Assembly: GCF_003340345.1 (NCBI RefSeq) | Contig: NZ_PPTQ01000011.1 | Location: 50,180-114,179 of the forward strand | DNA length: 64,000 nucleotides | From: Paraeggerthella hongkongensis | GTDB lineage: Bacteria > Actinomycetota > Coriobacteriia > Coriobacteriales > Eggerthellaceae | Direction of reading: 5' to 3' | Shown: positions 56,072 to 64,000 of the stretch, piece after piece | Layout of the letters: every line of letters starts with the position of its first letter | Position numbering within the stretch: position 1 is the stretch's first letter | Notes under the pieces: generated by a model | The model's input: the letters and a program-made list of their open reading frames with translations, nothing else | Database searches by the model: none | Told to the model about the DNA's origin: nothing | Program-made: the position numbers and the translations under genes

Positions 56072-56191
56072 GGTTGCCATCCCGTACGCTGCTTGCACGC
56101 AGGCTGCCCGCACGCACGTTGCCATCCCGCACGTTGCTTGCACGCAGGCTGCCATCCCGCACGTTGCCATCCCGTACGTTGCCTGCACGCA
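56072..56191. repeat. 15-bp minisatellite, eight units
   Basis: Eight consecutive 15-bp units with consensus CGTTGCCATCCCGCA, in which some copies carry TTGCACG or similar in place of CATCCCG. Any frame reads as five-residue repeats, so variants in copy number stay in frame, but no gene is present. It ends next to the gadB terminator. Confidence 0.85.
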
Positions 56192-56192
56192 C

Positions 56193-56224
56193 AAGTGCCC
56201 CGGCCAACGCAGGCCGGGGCACTT
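56193..56224 (-). terminator. gadB terminator
   Basis: A perfect 13-bp stem (AAGTGCCCCGGCC arm) with a six-base loop lies 25 bp after the gadB stop on the minus strand. Confidence 0.85.
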
Positions 56225-56248
56225 GCAATCCTGCGGAAGCCGCGGCCC

Positions 56249-57733
56249 CTACTTCGCCTTGGCCGCGTCTTCCGTCTTGCCGCTTACGCTGGCGGCGCTG
56301 CGCCCGCCATGATCGAACCCGGTGTTGATGACGCCCTGCGTGTTGCCCGTCACGAATCGAGCCTTGCTCAGCGTATCGATTTCCTTCTTGATGTCCTCCA
56401 CCAGCTTGACGCACAGCTGCATCGAGAAGTCCTGGCGCGCCACCACGCGCTGCACCGTCGTTTCCTGCAGGTCGGCGGGCATCGGGTACGCGGGCACCAG
56501 CCACCCGTTCATGCGCAGGCGATCGGACAGGTCGTACAGCGACCACGCCACGTCCGCATCTTCCTTCAAACCCCAGCACACAATGGGAATGTGGCCAGCA
56601 TCTTCGTACAGCTCGAACATGCCCATGTCCTTGATCTCGGCGGCAAGGTAGCGGGCCACGTCAAGCGTACGTTCCTGGATTTCCCGGAACCCCTCGAAGC
56701 CGTTGCGCATCAGCACGTAGTACTGCCCCACAATCTGGGAAGCCGAGCGCGAGAAGTTGATGGCCATGGTTGCCTCTTCGCCGCCCAGGTAGCTCACCCA
56801 GAAGATCAAGTCCTCGGGCAGCGCTTCCTTGCTGCGCCAGACGACCCAGCCGATGCCCGGATAAACCAGGCCGTACTTATGCCCGGAGCAGTTGATGGAC
56901 CACACGTTCTTCAAGCGGAAATCCCACTCCAGGTCAGGCTCCACGAACGGCGCGAACATACCGCCCGACGCACCGTCCACGTGGATGCGAATCGGCAGCT
57001 TCGGGTGCTCCTGGTTGTACGTCTCCACCAGTTCGTCCAGCTTCTTCACGTCGTCGAATTTGCCGGTGTACGTAATGCCCAGAATTGCCGTGATGCCAAT
57101 GGTGTAGTCGTCCACATAGCTCATGACCGTGTCCATGTTGAGCGACAGATGGTCCTTCTCAAGCGGAACCAGGCGCATCTCGATATCCCAGTAGCGACAG
57201 AATTTTTCCCAACACACCTGATAACCCGACGAAATGACCAGGTTCGGACGCGTGGCGGAATAGATGTCCACCCCGGCTGCCGCAGCCAGCTTCTTCCACC
57301 GGAATAGCATGCCCAAGCCGCCCAGCATGCATGCCTCGGACGACCCGACGGTCGACGTGCCCATGGGCTGCTCGTTCGGATCGGCATGCCACAGGTCGCC
57401 GATCATGGCCACGCAACGGTTCTCCAAGTCGGCCGTCATGGGGTATTCGTCCTTGTCGATGGCGTTTTTCTCCATGGTCTCGGCCATGATCTTCGTGGCC
57501 ATGGGCTCCATGTACGTCTGGCAGAACGTGGTGAGGTTCTGCGTTGCGTTGCCTTCGATGGACAGGTATTCCTTGATCATCTCGTAAGCGATGCGCGGCT
57601 CGACCGGCTTGTCGTTCATCTTCATGAGCGGCATCTGCGCATCGCTTGCCTCAGACCCGAAGATAGGCGTCAAGTAGCGCGTTCCCTCGTCCATGTTCTC
57701 CAAAATCTTGCTCGTAGTAGATTGCTTGTCCAT
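56249..57733 (-). CDS. gadB: Glutamate decarboxylase
   Basis: PLP enzyme converting glutamate to GABA and CO2, consuming a proton for acid resistance. The cofactor lysine lies in SGHKYGLVYPG, HVDGASGG carries the Asp, and YLGGEEATMAINFSR is conserved in bacterial Gad proteins. The 494-residue length is slightly above GadB of E. coli because of the C-terminal tail. AGGAGG sets the start, and this ribosome site lies within the last codons of gadC, 10 bp from its stop, so the two are cotranslated. Confidence 0.95.
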   Translation of the reverse strand: MDKQSTTSKILENMDEGTRYLTPIFGSEASDAQMPLMKMNDKPVEPRIAYEMIKEYLSIEGNATQNLTTFCQTYMEPMATKIMAETMEKNAIDKDEYPMTADLENRCVAMIGDLWHADPNEQPMGTSTVGSSEACMLGGLGMLFRWKKLAAAAGVDIYSATRPNLVISSGYQVCWEKFCRYWDIEMRLVPLEKDHLSLNMDTVMSYVDDYTIGITAILGITYTGKFDDVKKLDELVETYNQEHPKLPIRIHVDGASGGMFAPFVEPDLEWDFRLKNVWSINCSGHKYGLVYPGIGWVVWRSKEALPEDLIFWVSYLGGEEATMAINFSRSASQIVGQYYVLMRNGFEGFREIQERTLDVARYLAAEIKDMGMFELYEDAGHIPIVCWGLKEDADVAWSLYDLSDRLRMNGWLVPAYPMPADLQETTVQRVVARQDFSMQLCVKLVEDIKKEIDTLSKARFVTGNTQGVINTGFDHGGRSAASVSGKTEDAAKAK

Positions 57734-57743
57734 GATGAGCCTC

Positions 57744-59387
57744 CTATGCATCCTTTGTTGTATGGTGCTTGTCATTGCCGCGCGCCAAGTCCTGGGAGCG
57801 CGCATTCGCGGCAGCAGCCGCAACGCCCGCACCGCCGGACACGCCCGTGCCCGCCGCTGCTCCCGGTCCCGCAGGGCCGTCGGAAGCAGCCTCTTCCGGC
57901 GCCCACCGGTGCCGCAGCGCGTAAATCGCAAACGGAATAGCCACCGAGACCGCGAACGCCACCACCAGCGTTGTTTGGTACACGAGGTTCGCCTGATCCG
58001 AAAGGTTCGACGACGGGAAGAACGATATGATCAGCGTTGCCACCGTCATGAACAGCCCCGCCCCCGCCACAACAGCCTTGAACGGCGTGCCTCCGGGAAG
58101 CTGGAACGACCGCTGCAGGTTCTTCTTCTTGAAAATAAGGACGAAGTACCCCAGGAAGAACAGCACGTATCCCACCAGGTAAATGACCACCGTCAAGCCG
58201 ATAGCCGTCAGGTACCCCACCGACGAGCTCGAGCCGCCGGAAAGCGCGATGGAGCCGCACAGCACCGCGTCCCACACTGTTACGATGATCGCCTGAATCA
58301 CGACCGTCTTCACGCTCACGCCATGCTTGTTCACCTTTTTGAACGACGGCGGAAGAATGCCGTCATGCGCGGTATCCAGAAGCGCGCGCGACGGGCCCAC
58401 GATCCATGCGGAAATCTCCGCCAAAACGCCCAACGCCAGCAACAGGGCAACCACGAACACGACCCACTCCATAGAAGGGCCGATATGCGTCACGAAGATA
58501 GCGCGGAACGCCTCGATCACGCCGAACGATAGGTTGCCGTCCAGAACGGATGCCGGCAGCGTAGTGGCAACGGCCAGCCCGCCCAGCGCGTCCAACGCAA
58601 TGGTCAGCACCGCTAGAACGATCATGGCCAACGGGTAGTTTCGGTTCGGGTTCTGCAGCTCGTTCACATGCGAAGCCGATGCCTCGACGCCCATGTACGC
58701 CAAGATGAACGACGCAAAAATAACCAGCGTGTCAACCTTCGTGAAATCGGGAACGAACGTGGCAGCATCCATGGTGATCTGAGATACGCCGCCCGTGGCG
58801 AAGTAGTAGATCAACCCTACGAGCAGCACCAAGACCGGCACCAGAATGCCGCCGATGAAGCCGACCTTCGAAATGCGCGCCGTGAACTTCGTGCCGCCCA
58901 GCTGCGTCAACGTAAGAATCCATACAATGGCCGCCACGCCGAAGAACATCACCAACGGGTTGTCGTACAGCGCGTCCCATTTGACCACGTACGCCAATGC
59001 CGCCAAGATGAAAAACGCCATGGTCACGAACCCTACAGTAATCTGAAACCATTGGAAGAACAAGGCCGCAAAGCCCCAACGCCTCCCTAGCGTATTGCCG
59101 ACCCAGGCAAAAATACCGCCCGATTCCCACCCCTTGACCGTGGCCATCTCCGCCGCGCACATCGCAACGGGCAGAAACCACAGAATTCCGCCGATGATCA
59201 AAAAGAACACCAGCTGAAAACCTGACGAGGCGAACGAGGGGTACTCGTACACCGTCATCACCATGGATGCGGTGATAGCGAAGAACCCGAAGAACGTCAG
59301 GGATCGCGTAAACGAGGGCCTGCTCGCTTTGCCTACGGGACCCGGATCGGCTGCGGCAGCTGCCGCTTGTCGACGAGGTTCGCTCAT
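57744..59387 (-). CDS. gadC: Glutamate/GABA antiporter
   Basis: A 547-residue APC-superfamily exchanger with twelve helices. FFAITASMVMTVYEYPSFA in the first helix is characteristic of GadC, which swaps external glutamate for internal GABA. The N-terminus and the last 60 residues are Ala/Gly-rich and disordered; GadC uses its C-terminus as a pH-dependent plug, though the plug sequence cannot be recognised here. It is cotranscribed with gadB downstream. Confidence 0.94.
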   Translation of the reverse strand: MSEPRRQAAAAAADPGPVGKASRPSFTRSLTFFGFFAITASMVMTVYEYPSFASSGFQLVFFLIIGGILWFLPVAMCAAEMATVKGWESGGIFAWVGNTLGRRWGFAALFFQWFQITVGFVTMAFFILAALAYVVKWDALYDNPLVMFFGVAAIVWILTLTQLGGTKFTARISKVGFIGGILVPVLVLLVGLIYYFATGGVSQITMDAATFVPDFTKVDTLVIFASFILAYMGVEASASHVNELQNPNRNYPLAMIVLAVLTIALDALGGLAVATTLPASVLDGNLSFGVIEAFRAIFVTHIGPSMEWVVFVVALLLALGVLAEISAWIVGPSRALLDTAHDGILPPSFKKVNKHGVSVKTVVIQAIIVTVWDAVLCGSIALSGGSSSSVGYLTAIGLTVVIYLVGYVLFFLGYFVLIFKKKNLQRSFQLPGGTPFKAVVAGAGLFMTVATLIISFFPSSNLSDQANLVYQTTLVVAFAVSVAIPFAIYALRHRWAPEEAASDGPAGPGAAAGTGVSGGAGVAAAAANARSQDLARGNDKHHTTKDA

Positions 59388-59506
59388 ACTGCTTCACTCC
59401 TTCCTTTGCACCTGCGCGCGCTTCTACGGATTGCTGCAAATCAGCACGCGAGCGCACGGTCGCGCGTGCCTGCAACCGTTGTATCAAAGGAAGGAGTCGC
59501 AAAAGC

Positions 59507-59538
59507 AGCGACGGGAAGGCGTTAACCTTCCCGTCGCT
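59507..59538 (-). terminator. Terminator of the TetR gene
   Basis: AGCGACGGGAAGG and its perfect complement form a 13-bp stem with loop CGTTAA. Read on the minus strand, TTTT follows. It lies 24 bp after the TetR stop and before gadC. Confidence 0.9.
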
Positions 59539-59562
59539 GAAACGTTGGCTGTAGATTGCTTG

Positions 59563-60159
59563 CTACCGGGCGGCGCGCCCGTACACCTCGATCGCCGAAG
59601 CAAGCAGCTCGGATGCGAACGAAGACACGTCGTAGCCTTCGGAAATGGCGGCTACGGCAGCGCCGTCCACGATGGTGCCCACCATACGCGGCGGCATGTC
59701 GATCTGCGCGTGCGAGAGAATGCGACCAATAGCGGCGTCCAACGAAACGCGGCCCTTCTGGTACGCTTCGGTAACCACCTCGGATTCGGCAGCGGCGATC
59801 AGCTGAGCGTAGTGAGCCGAAGGAACAACGCTGTCATCCGGCAAGCACGCGCGAATCAGCAGGTCAACCACATGCTTGCGGCACTCTTCGACCTCCATGC
59901 CCTCCGCCGCCGACGCAGCCTTCTCTGCACGCTCCGCCCAAAGCTGTATGTTGTAACGGCCCGCCTCATGAAGAAGCTGCGTCACGGAATCGAAGTAGTA
60001 GCCCACCGAGGACGATGCGGCCCCTGCCCATTTCGCCACCTTGCGGTACGTGACCGCCTTCGGTCCCTGCTCGCGCAAAAGCGCCGCGGCCGCAAGAACC
60101 AACGATGTGCGCGTGATTTGCGCCTTCAACGATTTAGGCGTTTGCGTTGTCTCGCTCAT
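59563..60159 (-). CDS. TetR-family regulator
   Basis: A 198-residue regulator. Residues 12-60 form the DNA-binding domain with VTYRKVAKWAGAASSSVGYYF as the helix-turn-helix region. The C-terminal helical domain would bind a small ligand. It lies between gadC and an MFS transporter on the same strand; a terminator separates it from gadC. It may control the transporter, gadCB or both. GGAGGG sets the start; the frame extends upstream without similarity. Confidence 0.88.
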   Translation of the reverse strand: MSETTQTPKSLKAQITRTSLVLAAAALLREQGPKAVTYRKVAKWAGAASSSVGYYFDSVTQLLHEAGRYNIQLWAERAEKAASAAEGMEVEECRKHVVDLLIRACLPDDSVVPSAHYAQLIAAAESEVVTEAYQKGRVSLDAAIGRILSHAQIDMPPRMVGTIVDGAAVAAISEGYDVSSFASELLASAIEVYGRAAR

Positions 60160-60300
60160 AGGCCCTCCATCACCTCGGCGGCACGCCTTCGCGCCGCCTT
60201 GTGCACGGACGCCGTTCGGACCAGCAAGCCCGAACGGCGCCGCTTCTTTCACGCCTTGTTGTGCAGCAAGCACAACCCTTAAAACAGCAGCTCAAAGAGC

Positions 60301-61599
60301 CTATACGTCGGCCAGATCCTTGCCCGTGTGCTCGTGCGACAGAATCATTGCAACAAGCGCCAGGCAGGACACGCCCACCATGTACCACGCCGGAGCCAGG
60401 TTGGACCCGGTGGCGGCGATCAGCGCCGTAGAGATAAACGAAGCCGATCCGCCGAAGATCGCATTGGCCATATTGAAGGACAGCGCGAAACCGGTGTAGC
60501 GCACAGCCGTGGGGAACGTCTCGGTCAGATAGCTGGACAGCGTACCGTCGTTGATGGTCAGCGCCAAGCAGAGCACCAGCTCAACAGCCAAAACGATGAA
60601 GAAGTCGGCCGTGTTGAGCAGCATGAACGCCGGCACCGTCAAAACGATGAACGACACGCACGCAATGATCAGCATCTTCTTGCGGCCGAACTTGTCGGAC
60701 AAATGGCCGCTTCCGAAAATGAACGCCACGTACACGATCAAGCTGATAGTAGTAATCAGCGACGACTGGCTCGGATCCATGCCCACGGCCGTCTCCAGAT
60801 ACACGGGCAGGTACGTAAGCACCACGTAGAAGCCCACTGCGTTCAGCACGCAGGCGCCGAAGGAGATGAAAAGCTCCTTGGAGTGATGGCGGAACAGGTC
60901 GCGAATGGGATGGTTCGAGTCGTCGGTTTTGTCGATGGCCTTCTGCATCTCCTGATACGTCGGAGAATCCTCAAGCTTGGTACGAATGTAGTGCGCAATC
61001 AAGCCAAGCGGACCGGCCAGCAAAAACGGAATGCGCCAGCCCCAATCGTTCACGGCCTCGGTAGGAAGCACCGAGTACATGATGGTGGCGAACGTCGAGC
61101 CGACCAGCAAGCCGACCGCCGTCGACGCCGGTACGAGCGAGCAGTACACGCCGCGCTTGTCCTTCGGCGCGTACTCGGCCAAAAACGTTGCAGCACCTGC
61201 GTATTCGCCAGAAGCCGAGAAGCCCTGAACCATGCGGAGCAACAGCAGCATGATAGGAGCCGCCAAGCCGATGGTCAGGTAGCCGGGCAGCAAGCCAATG
61301 CAGAACGTGGCGCCCGTCATCAAGAAGATCGAGGTGGACAGCGCCCACTTGCGACCCTTCTTGTCGCCCATGCTGCCCCAGAAGATAGCGCCGATCGGGC
61401 GCAGAAGGAACGACAGTGCGAACACGGCAAACGTTTGCATAAGCGCAAGTGCCGGGTCGTCGTTCGGGAAGAACACGTTTGCGATCACAATCGCGAAGTA
61501 CGAGTACGTAGCGTAATCGAACCATTCGATGAAGTTGCCAAGAAAGGACGATACGGCTACCTTTTTAAGCGTGCCTTGTGTGTCAGAATTAGCTTTCAT
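60301..61599 (-). CDS. MFS transporter of the metabolite:H+ symporter (MHS) type
   Basis: A 432-residue twelve-helix transporter. NFIEWFDYATYSYF in helix 1 and the loop GSMGDKKGRKWAL between helices 2 and 3 are typical of the MHS family that includes ProP, ShiA and KgtP. It would import an organic acid, betaine or amino acid with H+. AGGGGATTACC precedes the ATG. The substrate is unknown. Confidence 0.9.
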   Translation of the reverse strand: MKANSDTQGTLKKVAVSSFLGNFIEWFDYATYSYFAIVIANVFFPNDDPALALMQTFAVFALSFLLRPIGAIFWGSMGDKKGRKWALSTSIFLMTGATFCIGLLPGYLTIGLAAPIMLLLLRMVQGFSASGEYAGAATFLAEYAPKDKRGVYCSLVPASTAVGLLVGSTFATIMYSVLPTEAVNDWGWRIPFLLAGPLGLIAHYIRTKLEDSPTYQEMQKAIDKTDDSNHPIRDLFRHHSKELFISFGACVLNAVGFYVVLTYLPVYLETAVGMDPSQSSLITTISLIVYVAFIFGSGHLSDKFGRKKMLIIACVSFIVLTVPAFMLLNTADFFIVLAVELVLCLALTINDGTLSSYLTETFPTAVRYTGFALSFNMANAIFGGSASFISTALIAATGSNLAPAWYMVGVSCLALVAMILSHEHTGKDLADV

Positions 61600-61816
61600 G
61601 GTAATCCCCTAAGAAATGAACGGCCACGTCAGAAAGAAACGCAGACCGCCAGCGTATAAGTTGCTCCATTGAAGCCCCCTAACAGTCGGGAAAACGCCTT
61701 TACTGAGGTTATAATACCCCAAGTGCCTCCGCTTCAATGCAAGTCGTTACTTAACGTATCGCGAATTGGGAGCGAGGGGCGCCGATGCCAGCCCCATTTC
61801 GGCATCGGGAAAAGGG

Positions 61817-61846
61817 GGACCCGCTTATTGCAGCATAAGCGGGTCC
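61817..61846 (-). terminator. Terminator of the 61.9-kb hypothetical gene
   Basis: A 12-bp stem GGACCCGCTTAT with loop TGCAGC lies 17 bp after the hypothetical protein stop. Read on the minus strand it is followed by CCCTTTT. Confidence 0.85.
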
Positions 61847-61863
61847 TTTGCACAAATAGACTA

Positions 61864-62424
61864 TCAGTACTCGTCAAGCAGATCCGCTTGCGCCTTGCTG
61901 GCGCGGAAGATAAAGGACTTCTTGGCCTTCTGGCCGCCCTGAGCCAGCTTGGCCAGGATGACCCTCTTCAGGCGCGGGTAGTCGCGCATGCCGTACCAGG
62001 CGAACGCCGTGCCGCCCGTGTACGCCTCCACGATGCTGTGGACGGGCAGGCTCGCGTCGCGCTTGGCGTCGAGCGCCAGGTACTCTTGGATCTCATCGGC
62101 GCACAGGTCGCGGATGACCTCGGCGCTGATCTCCAGGTCGTGGGCCAGCTGGTTGAGCTGGTAGTCCACCTCGGCGGCGTCGGCATGCGGGAAGTACGTC
62201 ACGTCGTAGGTCACCGCGGACAGGCCGGAGGCCTTCGCGAACCCGAGCAGGTCGGCAAGCGACATCATCTGCACGTGGTCCTCGGTGCGCTCGGCGATGT
62301 CGAGCTCGGCAGCGAATCCCTGGAAGCCGTTGCCCTCGAACGTAGCGCGCAGCTCCTCTTCAGTCAGCGGAGCTTCGAACTCCATCTCGGTGGCGATGTG
62401 AGTCAGGTTGCTCGTGATCTTCAT
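61864..62424 (-). CDS. Hypothetical protein, 186 residues
   Basis: A soluble protein with an acidic N-terminal half and a basic C-terminal part that ends in RASKAQADLLDEY. No motif, signal or membrane helix is seen. The ATG follows AAGGAAGG by eight bases; two extra in-frame codons upstream start at an ATG within that site. It lies between two transporter genes, with a terminator on each side, so it is transcribed on its own. I do not recognise the family. Confidence 0.75.
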   Translation of the reverse strand: MKITSNLTHIATEMEFEAPLTEEELRATFEGNGFQGFAAELDIAERTEDHVQMMSLADLLGFAKASGLSAVTYDVTYFPHADAAEVDYQLNQLAHDLEISAEVIRDLCADEIQEYLALDAKRDASLPVHSIVEAYTGGTAFAWYGMRDYPRLKRVILAKLAQGGQKAKKSFIFRASKAQADLLDEY

Positions 62425-62472
62425 AAACCACACCTTCCTTTCCGGTTATGGGTTACCGCTTGATAGCGGAAA

Positions 62473-62501
62473 GGCATGCACCCGGAAATCGGGTGCATGC
62501 C
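62473..62501 (-). terminator. Hairpin after the EamA transporter gene
   Basis: GGCATGCACCCG and its complement form a perfect 12-bp stem with a five-base loop, 8 bp after the transporter stop. There is no T-run. Confidence 0.8.
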
Positions 62502-62508
62502 GCCAAAC

Positions 62509-63648
62509 CTACTGCAGGTGCTCCTTGGCTTCTTCCTCGTCCAAGCGAGCGGCAAGATTCTCGCGAATCTCCTCCTCTTTCCTCTGCTTGCGAGCGGTGA
62601 GCATGCCCTTGATGGAGGGGATAGCGCCGCCGCCGATGATGAGGATACCGCCAAGAATCGTGTTGATGGTCAAGGCTTCGCCGAACACAACCAGGCCCAC
62701 GAAGATGGCCACGGGAACTTCCCAGTACGCGATGGTGCCGTAGTCAGCAGCCGGCAGGTTGCGGCCAGCCACCAACAGGAAGCCCAGAGCCAGAGGACCG
62801 CAGATGACCCAAAGAAGCAGGGCGCCGATCCAGTTGAATGCGGTGAAGTGAATGTTGAGAGCCCAGTTCTCCATGCCGGGGTTTGCACCCAGGGCGTTCA
62901 GCACAACGGTGATGGCACCGGCACCGAGCACGGCGAAGATGAAGTTCCACACGCCACGAGCCGTGGTGTCGGCGTCCTTGCGGTAGCCGTTGAAGAACAT
63001 CGAAGCGCCATAGAAGAAGCCGGAAGCCAAACCGAATGCGTCGCCGAGGCCCTTCTGCGGGAACTCAGGCGTGGACGGAACCAGGTTGAAGTCTACGAAG
63101 AAGCCGGACTCGTTGAAGCCCATCAGGTTGTTGCCGAACAACATACCGATGAACACTGCCACCAGGCATACCCACTGCAATGCAGACATGGGTTCCTTGC
63201 GGAAGATGCGAGCGAGCACTACGCAGACGACAGGGCCGATGTAGATGAACAGAACAGCGTTCGAGATGGTGGTCAGCAGCGTGGACGTTACGTAGCACGC
63301 CAGCGACATGCCGATCATCAAACCGCCCAGCGCGATTGCCGGGGTCAGCTTGAGCTTCTTGAACGTCTCAACCTTGCCCGTGGCGAACATGATGACGACG
63401 AAGAACAGCACGCCCATGCTCATGCGGCCCACGGCCATCAAAGCGCCGATGGAGTCACCGGCGTTCAGGCCCATCGCTCCGTCGAACATGTCCGTACGAG
63501 TTGCCCAGCGGCTGAACAGGGGCACCAAGCCCATGCCCGTCGCCGAGATCAGCATGGCAATGGTGCCAAGGCCGATCTTCATCTCGTAGCCGGTCGAGCC
63601 GTCATCGGCCGTTGCGGTCTTGATTTCCTTGTTAGCGTTGTCTGCCAT
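62509..63648 (-). CDS. EamA-family (DMT) transporter
   Basis: A 379-residue membrane protein with ten helices in two EamA-type repeats and a long charged C-terminal tail (RKQRKEEEIRENLAARLDEEE). Near residue 12 the N-terminus is polar. It likely moves a small organic compound; sequence does not tell import from export. Next to a guanidino-group enzyme gene (3' end downstream in the window), it may transport a substrate or product of that enzyme. Codon use is strongly biased, suggesting high expression. Confidence 0.88.
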   Translation of the reverse strand: MADNANKEIKTATADDGSTGYEMKIGLGTIAMLISATGMGLVPLFSRWATRTDMFDGAMGLNAGDSIGALMAVGRMSMGVLFFVVIMFATGKVETFKKLKLTPAIALGGLMIGMSLACYVTSTLLTTISNAVLFIYIGPVVCVVLARIFRKEPMSALQWVCLVAVFIGMLFGNNLMGFNESGFFVDFNLVPSTPEFPQKGLGDAFGLASGFFYGASMFFNGYRKDADTTARGVWNFIFAVLGAGAITVVLNALGANPGMENWALNIHFTAFNWIGALLLWVICGPLALGFLLVAGRNLPAADYGTIAYWEVPVAIFVGLVVFGEALTINTILGGILIIGGGAIPSIKGMLTARKQRKEEEIRENLAARLDEEEAKEHLQ

Positions 63649-63793
63649 TGGTCCTCCTTAAACCAGTAGCAACAAAATAATCCCCTCTACCCCTCCGCAA
63701 CTCGTGCCATGCGAGACCGAATTAGGGATGCGACAGCCCTATTCGACCTTATATGGCCGAATCACACATGCGGTAGTTGTAGGTTGGAACCAA

Positions 63794-63833
63794 AAAGGGG
63801 ACCTGACTCTTATTCGGAACCAGATCCCCTTTC
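63794..63833 (-). terminator. Terminator of the partial amidinotransferase-like gene
   Basis: Read on the minus strand, AAAGGGGA-CTG pairs with CAG-TCCCCTTT (one mismatch) across a 17-base loop and ends in five T residues. It lies about 50 bp after the stop at 63884. Confidence 0.85.
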
Positions 63834-63883
63834 TGTTGTACGAGACTACTCTTGCTTCAGCAAGGGTTGGTCAGGTTAAGCGA

Positions 63884-64000
63884 CTAGTCGTTCCACATCT
63901 CCGGACGGACCAGGGTCGGGTCGGCGACGCGGTTCGGGAAGTAGTCGAGGCACTCGCCCTCGCGGTAGACGTCCGCCGTGGAGCAGTGCAGGCCGCCGCC
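63884..64000 (-). CDS. Guanidino-group enzyme (amidinotransferase/deiminase family), 3' end only
   Basis: The last 38 codons of a gene that continues past the right edge. The sequence begins GGGLHCSTADVYREG, with the Cys position and GGxHC motif of the pentein-fold guanidino enzymes, such as agmatine deiminase or amidinotransferases. The family cannot be resolved further from 38 residues. It would be the third pentein enzyme in this window after the DDAH-type protein and arginine deiminase. Confidence 0.75.
   Translation of the reverse strand, partial: GGGLHCSTADVYREGECLDYFPNRVADPTLVRPEMWND

Larger units (their letters stand above)
55872..56248. other. Repeat-rich gap before gadB
   Basis: 377 bp with no gene. 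It holds a palindromic element, a 15-bp minisatellite and the gadB terminator. Confidence 0.65.

Overview
The window is high-GC DNA, almost entirely protein-coding, from an anaerobic, amino-acid-using bacterium. It is most likely a member of the Eggerthellaceae (Coriobacteriia, Actinomycetota). Pointers are LuxR-type regulators fused to many membrane helices, a divergent aldehyde:ferredoxin oxidoreductase and polysulfide-reductase-like molybdoenzyme, an arginine deiminase unit, a Gly/Thr-type NRAMP paralogue like the Mg2+ transporter described from Eggerthella lenta, and a glutamate decarboxylase system. The assignment is inference from gene content. No rRNA, tRNA, CRISPR array, prophage or insertion sequence was seen.

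Layout. 1-8.8 kb is a minus-strand housekeeping block (trmA-type methyltransferase, diguanylate cyclase, tilS, maf, hpt, ftsH, folP fragment) headed by a GntR/FCD regulator that faces a DDAH-family hydrolase across a perfect operator-like palindrome. 10-17.3 kb holds a small holin-like protein, lrgAB, an iron alcohol dehydrogenase, a ZIP transporter, ferritin and a 12-helix membrane protein. 17.5-25.2 kb is a redox island: Tat-exported Fe-S protein, TorD-like chaperone, PsrABC-like complex, and a divergent AOR. 26-31.7 kb has an acidic unknown protein, a NifU-like scaffold with unusual cysteines, a membrane LuxR regulator, an Fe-S protein and a threonine-aldolase-like enzyme. 31.9-37.2 kb has an aminotransferase, an EamA exporter, a Fic-like protein without the catalytic motif, a gene-free 1.2 kb stretch with a strong candidate non-coding RNA, and a universal stress protein.

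38-43.5 kb is a 5-oxoprolinase operon (pxpB-pxpC-accB-accC-ycsI-like-pxpA) in which dedicated biotin carboxylase and carrier genes sit between the PxpBC and PxpA genes, suggesting a biotin-dependent, urea-carboxylase-like route. 43.6-45.3 kb is a yedE-tusA-DUF3343 sulfur/selenium cassette. 45.8-49.7 kb has a double CMD protein, an NRAMP-related transporter and a short LuxR regulator facing arcA. 50-54 kb is arcA, an ArcD-like antiporter and an aminotransferase, separated by intrinsic hairpins. 54.3-64 kb ends with an XRE membrane regulator, a nuclease-like protein, gadCB, TetR, MFS and EamA transporters and the 3' end of a third guanidino-group enzyme.

Non-coding structure is rich. There are three unrelated palindromic elements of about 150-200 bp, a dispersed repeat shared by two gene-poor gaps, a 15-bp minisatellite beside gadB, four back-to-back hairpins upstream of the ZIP gene, and a shared TACCCT-based motif in front of three regulator or redox promoters.
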